A stretch of DNA of 5,294 nucleotides from an uncultured Pedobacter sp. (lineage in GTDB: Bacteria; Bacteroidota; Bacteroidia; Sphingobacteriales; Sphingobacteriaceae), in assembly GCA_946478755.1 (NCBI GenBank), contig CAMLDJ010000365.1, positions 1 through 5,294 of the forward strand, given 5' to 3'. The notes below the pieces were generated by a model. It was given only the letters and a program-made list of their open reading frames with translations, ran no database searches and was not told the origin of the DNA. The position numbers and the translations under genes are program-made. Shown here in pieces: positions 1 through 5,294 of this stretch; the stretch's first letter is position 1, and each line of letters starts with the position of its first letter.

Positions 1-11
1 TGCAACTGCAT
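1..11 (-). CDS. murE: Probable start of murE (first three codons only, cut by the window edge)
   Basis: Reading on the minus strand, a single G follows the ftsI stop codon and is then followed by ATG CAG TTG CA, giving Met-Gln-Leu before the window ends. In dcw clusters the gene after ftsI is normally murE, the UDP-N-acetylmuramoyl-tripeptide synthetase that adds the third stem-peptide residue in the cytoplasm. A Met-Gln-Leu start fits my recollection of related MurE proteins. The assignment rests on gene order and a one-nucleotide spacing that implies translational coupling. Eleven bases cannot prove it by themselves. Confidence 0.45.
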
Positions 12-12
12 C

Positions 13-2115
13 TTATTGTAAATCTATTAGCACTGATAATCCTTTTCCTATTTTGTGTCCTGCAGGGATAGATTGGTTCACAACCTTTCCACTGCCTCTT
101 ACTTTTGTTTTTAATCCGGCATTTCCCAAAAGATATAATGCATCTTTCAAGCCCATTCCGTTCACATCCGGCATTATCCCTTTTACCGGGCTGTATTCCT
201 GGTATACAATACCATTGCTGGTATCTACGCTACTGAAGTAATCCGACCTCGCAGCATATAAGGCTTTCACCCCAAAAGCACTATAAACCCTTTTAACCGC
301 TTTGCTGTGCCCCGCTTTAGCTTCAGGTTTGGTGGTATTCCCAACGAAGTGTTCAGGAATGCTATTGTACATTTCCATATCACTGGCATAAATGCGATCT
401 GCAATTTCCTTAAATACAGGACCCGCTACCGTCGCGCCGTAATAACCATTTTTAGGTCCGTTAATAGATACCATTACGGAATATTTAGGCTTGTCTGCCG
501 GGAAATATCCGCAAAACGACGCCTGATAGCTTCGTTTTCCTTTATAACCCCTGTTTGCGTCAGCCACCTGTGCCGTCCCGGTTTTGCCGGCAACACGGTA
601 TAACGGAGATCCCATTAATTTACCTGTACCTTTTGTTACCACGCCCTCCAGCATGGCCTGTAGTTTCTTAACTGTTTTTTCGGAACAAATCCTATCGGCT
701 ATTACCCTGGCACTAAATTGTTCTATTGGATTGCCTAACCGGCGAATTTCCCTCACAAAAATCGGGGCTATATACTTCCCATCATTGGCAACGGCATTAT
801 AAAATGCCAACATTTGCAAGGGGGTAATTTGCATTTCGTAACCATAAGCCATTTGCGGCAATGTCATATTCTTATTCCAACTCTTGAACGAAGGGTTTTT
901 AATTACTGGCTTAGTTTCACCTGGTATCTGCAAGCCAAGTCTTTCATTCATATGGATCGAATACAAATGTTCTGTAAACTCAGAAGGATTATCCTGATAA
1001 TACATATTAATAAGTTTCGCAACAGCAGTATTAGAGGATTCTTCAAAAGCCTTTTTCACTGTGATTATGCCAAGGCCGGTATGGTCATCCCTAATTGTTT
1101 TGCCAGGTATTCTATAAGTTCCATCTCCTGTAGAAACGGTGGTATTTGTATCTACTTTTTCATCTTCAAGCAAAGCCATATATGATGCCAGTTTGAATGT
1201 GGAACCAGGATCCTGGCTAGCCGCAATTGCATAATTGAACTGCTCTTTATAAACGCCTTCACTTATCCTGGAATAGTTAGCCACTGCCCTCACCTCTCCT
1301 GTATTTACCTCCATCAGAATTACTGTTCCATGATCTGCGTCACTGATCTTCAATTGTTTTTCCAATGCGCTTTGTGCAAGGTCCTGCATATTGATATCGA
1401 TAGTAGATATAATATCTGCACCTTCCTTAGGGGCAACTTCAGCCTCATCATTAACAGGCATCCATACCCCGCCTGAAATGCGCTGCACCAGCCGTTTACC
1501 ACTTTCACCATTGATATATTCTCCGAAGGCACCTTCCAGCCCGACACCATTCTCTACATTTTCATTTTTATACCCAATAGTTCTGGCGGCCAGAGATTTA
1601 AATGGCCTTATCCTTTTATTCTGTTGTACAGCGATTAATCCACCCGTGTATTTCCCAATATTATATAAAGGAAAAGTCCTGATGGTTTTCAGTTCCTGAT
1701 AGCCAACATTACGCTTGATCAGCAAATAGCGTACACTGTCCCTCCGGGCAGCGCGCAGGTAACGCGAATATTCCTTGGCAGATTTATCCTTAAAAAACTG
1801 CGACAGCTTAAAGGCCAGTGAATCAACTTTTTCATTAAAAATATCATTATCCTGTATTCCACCCGCATAGGTATCCATCCTCAATTCATATTCTGGAATA
1901 GAAGTGGCCAGCAAGCTTCCATCTATAGAATAGATGTTACCACGCGCAGCTTGAATATTGATATACTTTGTAGAGAGACGATCGGCCATGGCACGCCATT
2001 TATGTCCCTCTACAAACTGTACATCGCATAGTCTGACCAATACTGCCACGGCAAGCAGTACAATCAGTCCAAAGGACAAATAAACACGCAATAATATGTT
2101 ATCTCTAATATTCAT
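13..2115 (-). CDS. ftsI: Septal class B penicillin-binding protein (FtsI/PBP3 type, SpoVD-like) with C-terminal PASTA domain
   Basis: This 700-residue peptidoglycan D,D-transpeptidase cross-links stem peptides at the division septum and is a target of beta-lactams. A short cytoplasmic tail is followed by one membrane anchor at about residues 9-28. The N-terminal pedestal domain carries the class B motif RGNIYSIDGSLLA at 58-70. The transpeptidase domain (about 235-575) has all three active-site motifs: STFK with nucleophile Ser305 and Lys308, SSN at 360-362, and KTG at 511-513. A linker of about 60 residues leads to a single PASTA repeat at about 642-699. At 700 residues it is longer than E. 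coli FtsI (588), mainly because of the linker and PASTA region. The start overlaps the upstream ftsL-like gene by 11 bp and places the anchor correctly near the N-terminus. No strong Shine-Dalgarno sequence is visible. Position in the cluster favours the division PBP over the elongation PBP (MrdA). All catalytic residues are present, so it should be functional. Confidence 0.95.
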   Translation of the reverse strand: MNIRDNILLRVYLSFGLIVLLAVAVLVRLCDVQFVEGHKWRAMADRLSTKYINIQAARGNIYSIDGSLLATSIPEYELRMDTYAGGIQDNDIFNEKVDSLAFKLSQFFKDKSAKEYSRYLRAARRDSVRYLLIKRNVGYQELKTIRTFPLYNIGKYTGGLIAVQQNKRIRPFKSLAARTIGYKNENVENGVGLEGAFGEYINGESGKRLVQRISGGVWMPVNDEAEVAPKEGADIISTIDINMQDLAQSALEKQLKISDADHGTVILMEVNTGEVRAVANYSRISEGVYKEQFNYAIAASQDPGSTFKLASYMALLEDEKVDTNTTVSTGDGTYRIPGKTIRDDHTGLGIITVKKAFEESSNTAVAKLINMYYQDNPSEFTEHLYSIHMNERLGLQIPGETKPVIKNPSFKSWNKNMTLPQMAYGYEMQITPLQMLAFYNAVANDGKYIAPIFVREIRRLGNPIEQFSARVIADRICSEKTVKKLQAMLEGVVTKGTGKLMGSPLYRVAGKTGTAQVADANRGYKGKRSYQASFCGYFPADKPKYSVMVSINGPKNGYYGATVAGPVFKEIADRIYASDMEMYNSIPEHFVGNTTKPEAKAGHSKAVKRVYSAFGVKALYAARSDYFSSVDTSNGIVYQEYSPVKGIMPDVNGMGLKDALYLLGNAGLKTKVRGSGKVVNQSIPAGHKIGKGLSVLIDLQ

Positions 2116-2515
2116 TACTGTTTATTACAATTTTTTTAGGCGGCTCAGTCAGTTCCTTAATCCCCAGTGTATCCACTTTTTTAGCCACTTCTGTCAGTTT
2201 ACTCTTAAACATCAGATCCGCTTTAAGCGATTTATATTCCCAACTCAGCTCTTTTACTTCTTTATTTAATTTGTCAATATTCCTTATGTTCTTCACAGCC
2301 ATATGACTGTTAGCTATATACAGCATACATAAAACAGCAAGAAATATTAAAAATGGCAACATCTCCGTTGCTGCATCCTTACTCACCACCCCCTCTATAA
2401 ACAGCTTTTTAAAAAAAGCATTACTGTTTTCAGGTTCCCTTCGTTTAGGCTTAACCTCAATTTCCTCTTCTAATTCCGGCTCCTCCTCAATATGTTCCCT
2501 AAACCTATTGTTCAT
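2105..2515 (-). CDS. ftsL: FtsL-like single-pass divisome membrane protein
   Basis: This is a 136-residue bitopic membrane protein. The first 50 residues are cytoplasmic and highly charged, with an acidic stretch at about 7-20 followed by basic KPKRR at 22-26. One hydrophobic segment lies at about 52-68. The periplasmic part at about 75-103 is rich in Lys, Glu and Leu and looks like a short coiled coil, and a Pro/Lys-containing tail follows. This topology matches FtsL, which bridges FtsB/FtsQ and the FtsW-FtsI synthase. FtsL sequences diverge widely, so the name comes from position between rsmH and ftsI plus topology and resemblance to the Bacteroidota FtsL-like family. The start overlaps the rsmH stop as ATGA (4 bp), and the 3' end overlaps ftsI by 11 bp, implying coupled translation. 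The long acidic N-terminal tail is larger than in E. coli FtsL (121 residues in total). Confidence 0.85.
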   Translation of the reverse strand: MNNRFREHIEEEPELEEEIEVKPKRREPENSNAFFKKLFIEGVVSKDAATEMLPFLIFLAVLCMLYIANSHMAVKNIRNIDKLNKEVKELSWEYKSLKADLMFKSKLTEVAKKVDTLGIKELTEPPKKIVINSNEY

Positions 2516-3417
2516 ATCTTCTCCCCCACTCTTAGTTTTGCACTTCTGGAACGGCTGTTGCGCTGCAATTCTGCCTCGTCAGCTACAATTGCTTTTCTCG
2601 TGATCGACTTAAAGGGCTTTTGTTCGTTACCGAAAAAGTCCTTATCCACTTCACCTCTGAACTTGCCTTTTGCAATAAAATTTTTAACAGGTCTGTCTTC
2701 CAGAGAATGATAGGACATCACCACCAAACGTCCTCCGCTTTTCAATACATCTGCCGTTTGCAGCAAAAAATCTTCAAGCACTTGCATCTCCGCGTTTACT
2801 TCAATGCGCAAAGCCTGAAAAACCTGCGCCATATACTTATGCTCCTTACCCTTAGGGATGTGTGCAGCAGCCACAGCTTTAAAATCTTCCAGTGTTAATA
2901 CGGGGCGGTCAACACGGCCGGTCACGATCACCCTGGCAAGCGATTTTGCATTTTTTACCTCACCGTAAATACCAAAAATTTTATGCAGCTGATCTTCTGT
3001 ATAAGTATTTAGAACCTCTGCTGCAGTCAGCTTCCCTTGCTTATCCATCCGCATATCCAGTGCAGCATCAAACCTGGTAGAGAAGCCTCTCTCAGGTTCG
3101 TTGAACTGATGTGAAGAAACGCCGAGATCAGCCAGAATGCCATCTACAGCCTTATAACCCAGCAAACGAAGGTTATTTTTTAGAAACGCAAAATTTTGGT
3201 CAACAAAATGAAAACGCGGATCGTCAATTTTGTTTCTTTGTGCATCAGGATCCTGATCAAACGCGATCAGTACCCCATTTTTACCTAAATTTTTAAGAAT
3301 TTCACGGGAGTGACCACCACCACCAAAGGTCACATCCACATATATGCCATCCGGCTTGATATTCAAGCCTTCCATACACTCTTTCAACAACACCGGAATA
3401 TGATAACTATTTTCCAT
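2512..3417 (-). CDS. rsmH: 16S rRNA (cytosine(1402)-N4)-methyltransferase RsmH (MraW)
   Basis: This 301-residue cytoplasmic methyltransferase transfers a methyl group from S-adenosylmethionine to N4 of C1402 in 16S rRNA, in the decoding centre of the small subunit. Family motifs are all visible: the N-terminal HIPVLLKE at 6-13, the SAM-binding glycine loop FGGGGHS at 31-37, FDQDPDA at 53-59 where an acidic residue contacts the cofactor, DLGVSS at 97-102, the ERGFS and LDMRMD segment at 109-125, FQALRIEVN at 200-208 and SYHSLEDR at 235-242. Length is close to the E. coli enzyme (313). The start sits inside the 3' end of mraZ with an 11-bp overlap and leaves the conserved N-terminal motif intact. 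The stop overlaps the ftsL-like start by 4 bp. A run of seven G lies three bases before the ATG. It might act as a poor Shine-Dalgarno, but the spacing is unusually short. No residue loss or frameshift is seen. Confidence 0.97.
   Translation of the reverse strand: MENSYHIPVLLKECMEGLNIKPDGIYVDVTFGGGGHSREILKNLGKNGVLIAFDQDPDAQRNKIDDPRFHFVDQNFAFLKNNLRLLGYKAVDGILADLGVSSHQFNEPERGFSTRFDAALDMRMDKQGKLTAAEVLNTYTEDQLHKIFGIYGEVKNAKSLARVIVTGRVDRPVLTLEDFKAVAAAHIPKGKEHKYMAQVFQALRIEVNAEMQVLEDFLLQTADVLKSGGRLVVMSYHSLEDRPVKNFIAKGKFRGEVDKDFFGNEQKPFKSITRKAIVADEAELQRNSRSRSAKLRVGEKI
2521..2527 (-). promoter_or_regulatory. Candidate ribosome binding site for the ftsL-like gene
   Basis: On the minus strand GGGGGAG lies five bases before the ATG at 2515, inside the 3' end of rsmH. 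It resembles a Shine-Dalgarno sequence, whereas the leaders of pgk and mraZ have none. It supports the chosen start and reinitiation at the ATGA overlap. Because it is also coding sequence (Val-Gly-Glu codons near the rsmH end), the match may be partly fortuitous. Confidence 0.45.
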
Positions 3418-3880
3418 CTGCCCCCCCGTTTTTATTTCCCATTACTTCCTGAGCAAGAAAAGCAAAATTCTCCGGCTCTTTATCAAACAAAGCTTCATAA
3501 GCCTTTTTAGACCAAACCTCCACCTTGTCGAACTGACAAGCAAGCACCAGTTCATCATTAATTTCGATCCCCACAGATTCCAGCAAAGACTTCGGTAAAT
3601 TCACTCTCCCTGTTGCATCCAGCATCAAAGAAGTCGCGCCGCGGGTAAAATACCTGATAAATTCCCGGGTCTTTGGCTCGTACTGGTTCAGTTTGCTCAA
3701 CTCCTCTACCATACTTTCCCAGACATTTTTAGGATAGATCACCAAATGCTTCTCAAAACCACGGTTAATTACAAGTCCCTCAGCCTCAACATTAGGCAAT
3801 TGTTTTTTCAGATTCGAAGGCACCATCAGGCGGCCCTTCGCATCCAATTTACAATCAAACTCTCCTAATAGCTGAACCAT
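3407..3880 (-). CDS. mraZ: MraZ, SpoVT/AbrB-fold DNA-binding regulator of the dcw cluster
   Basis: MraZ is a ring-forming DNA-binding protein that in other bacteria regulates its own dcw operon by binding short tandem repeats upstream of itself. The chosen 157-residue product begins MVQLLGEFDCKLDAKGRL and contains two tandem AbrB-like half domains, each with its signature: DAKGRLMVP at 13-21 and DATGRVNLP at 88-96. These carry the basic DNA-contacting residues (Lys15/Arg17 and Arg92). A reading frame open to 3928 would add 16 residues from a GTG, but that GTG lies inside the upstream repeats, and the family N-terminus aligns with the ATG at 3880. No Shine-Dalgarno is visible and the leader is A-rich, as is common in Bacteroidota. 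The gene is first in the cluster, with the probable operator ending 42 bases upstream, and its 3' end overlaps rsmH by 11 bp. The C-terminal tail is Asn/Gly-rich and encoded partly by a G7 run. Confidence 0.95.
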   Translation of the reverse strand: MVQLLGEFDCKLDAKGRLMVPSNLKKQLPNVEAEGLVINRGFEKHLVIYPKNVWESMVEELSKLNQYEPKTREFIRYFTRGATSLMLDATGRVNLPKSLLESVGIEINDELVLACQFDKVEVWSKKAYEALFDKEPENFAFLAQEVMGNKNGGADGK

Positions 3881-3906
3881 TTTTATATATGCAATTTTCT
3901 GTAGTG

Positions 3907-3940
3907 TAAAAATAGATATTTCTACCACTTTTTACCACAA
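3907..3940 (-). promoter_or_regulatory. Candidate mraZ promoter (Bacteroidota type)
   Basis: On the minus strand TATTTTTA at 3914-3907 matches the Bacteroidota -7 element TAnnTTTG except for its last base. A TTG at 3940-3938 could be the -33 element, at the long end of usual spacing (23 bases between elements). The proposed elements bracket two of the three GTGGTA repeats, so a bound protein there would block polymerase. AT-rich DNA gives such matches by chance, so this remains a candidate. Confidence 0.35.
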
Positions 3941-3950
3941 TCTACCACAA
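3921..3950 (-). promoter_or_regulatory. Probable MraZ operator: three tandem 10-bp repeats
   Basis: Reading on the minus strand, three adjacent 10-base units read TTGTGGTAGA, TTGTGGTAAA and AAGTGGTAGA. Each holds an identical GTGGTA core (3948-3943, 3938-3933, 3928-3923), spaced exactly 10 bp, about one helical turn, so all cores face the same side of the DNA. In E. coli MraZ binds three TGGGN repeats separated by 5 bases, the same 10-bp period, upstream of mraZ. Position, period, copy number and the TGG core all match, so this is inferred to be the autoregulatory MraZ site with a lineage-specific core. The last repeat ends 42 bases before the mraZ start codon. Confidence 0.8.
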
Positions 3951-3979
3951 AAAATTATCAACATAATTCGTGCCTAATA

Positions 3980-4013
3980 TTTTATGCCTTTAAACGGCCA
4001 AAAAGGCATAAAA
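3980..4013. repeat. AT-rich stem-loop between the pgk terminator and the mraZ operator
   Basis: A perfect 12-bp inverted repeat, TTTTATGCCTTT at 3980-3991 and AAAGGCATAAAA at 4002-4013, surrounds a 10-base loop that includes GGCC. Neither strand has a clear T-tract directly after the stem, so it is a poor classical terminator, although the stem itself ends in AT pairs. It could be a back-up terminator or processing site for pgk readthrough, or a protein-binding palindrome. Its function is not known from the sequence. Confidence 0.6.
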
Positions 4014-4024
4014 AATGGTGGGAA

Positions 4025-4060
4025 ACAAAAACAGGCGTTTCGTAAAAACGAAACGCCTGT
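4025..4060 (-). terminator. Intrinsic terminator of pgk
   Basis: On the minus strand ACAGGCGTTTCG (4060-4049) and CGAAACGCCTGT (4042-4031) form a perfect 12-bp stem with a 6-base loop, followed at once by TTTTGTTT. The hairpin begins 20 bases after the pgk stop codon. On the plus strand the stem is followed by CC and an A-run with no T-run, so it acts in the pgk direction only. It should insulate the dcw cluster from pgk transcription. Confidence 0.9.
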
Positions 4061-4080
4061 CCTAAAAAATGATTACATAG

Positions 4081-5274
4081 TTAATCGTTAATTGCCTTAA
4101 CACCAGGCAACTCCTTACCTTCCATATATTCCAGCAATGCGCCGCCACCGGTGGAAACATAACTCACCTTATCCTCTAAGTTAAACTTGGCAATGGCAGC
4201 AGCAGAATCACCACCACCGATCAGTGAGAAGGCACCATTTTTCTGTGTAGCCGTTACCACTGCGTCGGCTACAGCACGCGTACCCTGCTCAAAATTAGCC
4301 ATCTCAAACACGCCCATCGGGCCGTTCCACAATAAAGTTTTAGAGTTGGCGATAACATCAGAGAATAATTTAATCGTCTTCCGTCCGATATCCAATCCCA
4401 TCCAGTCGGCCGGAATCTGCCCCGTATCCACCGTACTTTTATTTGCTTCATTATCAAACTTATCAGCAATCACAGTATCCAAAGGCAGGTATAAATTAAC
4501 GCCTTTAGCTTTTGCTTTCTCCAACAACTCCAAACACAGCGCCATTCTGTCCTCCTCCAATAAGGAAGTACCGATCTCGCCACCCTGTGCTTTCGCAAAA
4601 GTGTAGGCCATACCACCACCGATGATCAGGTTATCCACTTTATCCAGCAAACTTTCAATCAGCAGGATTTTATCCGACACTTTGGCGCCTCCCATAATTG
4701 CGGTAAAAGGCTTGTCTGCACCATGATTTACTTTCTCCGCATTTTTCAATTCTTCGGCCATTAAATAACCGAAGTATTTATCTGAAGGAAAAAACGCTGC
4801 AACGATGGCTGTAGATGCATGTGCACGGTGTGCGGTTCCAAAGGCATCATTCACATACACATTTCCAAGCTTCGCGAGCTTCCCTGCAAAATCGCGGTCC
4901 CCTTTTTCCTCTTCCGCATAAAAACGGAGGTTCTCCAGCAGTAAAACCTGACCAGGCTCCAGGTTTCTTGCTTTTTCTCCAGCCTCAGCTCCGATGCAAT
5001 CATTTGCAAACTTTACCTGAAGATCAAGCATTCTTGAAAGGTCTCCCAGAATATGTTTCAAAGAATATTTATCATCAGGGCCGCCTTTAGGCCTTCCTAA
5101 ATGAGACATCAGGATCACAGAACCGCCATCATTTAATATTTTATTTATAGTAGGCAATGCTGCGCGCATTCTTTTATCATCAGTAATGTTAAAATCCTTA
5201 TCCAAAGGGACGTTAAAATCCACTCTAACTAAAGCCTTCTTATCTTTGAAATTGCATTGATCGATTGTTCTCAT
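4081..5274 (-). CDS. pgk: Phosphoglycerate kinase
   Basis: This 397-residue cytoplasmic glycolytic enzyme transfers the acyl phosphate of 1,3-bisphosphoglycerate to ADP, giving ATP and 3-phosphoglycerate, and works in reverse in gluconeogenesis. The N-terminal substrate domain shows the signature [12 protein letters not shown] at 14-25 (Asp19, Asn21), the basic residue Arg37, and SHLGRPKG at 57-64 with His58 and Arg61. The central and C-terminal nucleotide domain shows [19 protein letters not shown], the phosphate-binding GGGDS at 353-357 and [18 protein letters not shown] near the end. Length is typical of bacterial Pgk (about 390-400). The ATG at 5274 puts the signature at its usual distance from the N-terminus. 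The leader is A-rich with no Shine-Dalgarno, and too little upstream sequence is present to locate a promoter. A strong terminator follows, so it is probably the last gene of its transcript. Nothing is truncated or missing. Confidence 0.98.
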   Translation of the reverse strand: MRTIDQCNFKDKKALVRVDFNVPLDKDFNITDDKRMRAALPTINKILNDGGSVILMSHLGRPKGGPDDKYSLKHILGDLSRMLDLQVKFANDCIGAEAGEKARNLEPGQVLLLENLRFYAEEEKGDRDFAGKLAKLGNVYVNDAFGTAHRAHASTAIVAAFFPSDKYFGYLMAEELKNAEKVNHGADKPFTAIMGGAKVSDKILLIESLLDKVDNLIIGGGMAYTFAKAQGGEIGTSLLEEDRMALCLELLEKAKAKGVNLYLPLDTVIADKFDNEANKSTVDTGQIPADWMGLDIGRKTIKLFSDVIANSKTLLWNGPMGVFEMANFEQGTRAVADAVVTATQKNGAFSLIGGGDSAAAIAKFNLEDKVSYVSTGGGALLEYMEGKELPGVKAIND

Positions 5275-5294
5275 TTTATTCTTTGTTTTGTTAT

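Noticed and set aside
814..1185. 123-codon open frame on the plus strand
   Set aside because: It is antisense to the transpeptidase domain of ftsI. Its composition is irregular and nothing in it resembles a protein family.
1350..1550. 66-codon minus-strand frame within ftsI
   Set aside because: It overlaps ftsI in another frame, where the ftsI pedestal/transpeptidase sequence is continuous. It does not indicate a frameshift.
3881..3928. A 16-residue N-terminal extension of MraZ starting at GTG 3928
   Set aside because: The GTG lies inside the third GTGGTA repeat and the extension would cover the candidate promoter. The MraZ family N-terminus matches the ATG at 3880.
4016..4022. TGGTGGG on the plus strand as a further MraZ-type box
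   Set aside because: It is a single copy, on the opposite strand, out of phase and about 65 bp from the three-repeat array. A chance match is more likely.
4187..4606. 139-codon open frame on the plus strand
   Set aside because: It lies wholly antisense to pgk, whose coding identity is certain. The translation has no recognisable domain and looks like a codon-bias shadow.
1..5294. Mobile element, CRISPR array, tRNA/rRNA or defence genes
   Set aside because: No terminal repeats, spaced repeat arrays, RNA gene signatures or foreign-looking genes were seen. About 96% of the window is core housekeeping coding sequence.

Overview
This window looks like ordinary chromosomal core DNA from a member of the Bacteroidota, most likely the Sphingobacteriaceae (Pedobacter-like). 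The reasons are the gene order mraZ–rsmH–ftsL-like–ftsI, the divergent FtsL-like protein typical of this phylum, the penicillin-binding protein with a C-terminal PASTA domain, the A-rich leaders without Shine-Dalgarno sequences, and a possible TAnnTTTG-type promoter. The genus is inferred from overall protein resemblance and was not computed. Every gene lies on the minus strand, so transcription runs from high to low coordinates.

Layout in transcription order: (1) pgk (5274-4081), a complete phosphoglycerate kinase, is followed 20 nt later by a strong intrinsic terminator (12-bp perfect stem, then a T-rich tail). (2) The roughly 200-bp spacer between pgk and mraZ holds that terminator, a second 12-bp AT-rich stem-loop, three tandem 10-bp repeats with a GTGGTA core, and a weak promoter candidate. 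(3) The head of the division and cell wall (dcw) cluster follows: mraZ (3880-3407), rsmH (3417-2512), an ftsL-like gene (2515-2105) and ftsI/pbp (2115-13). Each of these overlaps the next by 11, 4 and 11 bp. (4) At the far left edge, ATG-CAG-TTG one nucleotide after the ftsI stop is probably the first three codons of murE.

The genes work together as follows. MraZ is a DNA-binding regulator that probably controls its own operon through the GTGGTA repeats. RsmH methylates 16S rRNA at C1402. The FtsL-like protein is a single-pass divisome scaffold, and FtsI/PBP is the septal transpeptidase. MurE would supply peptidoglycan precursor. pgk belongs to central glycolysis and is insulated from the cluster by its terminator.

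I found no mobile element, CRISPR array, RNA gene, toxin or unknown protein. The most informative non-coding signal is the probable MraZ operator. Secondary points are a G7 tract at the mraZ/rsmH junction, where loss of one G would fuse the two genes in frame, and the unexplained second stem-loop. I see no evidence for an undescribed system here.
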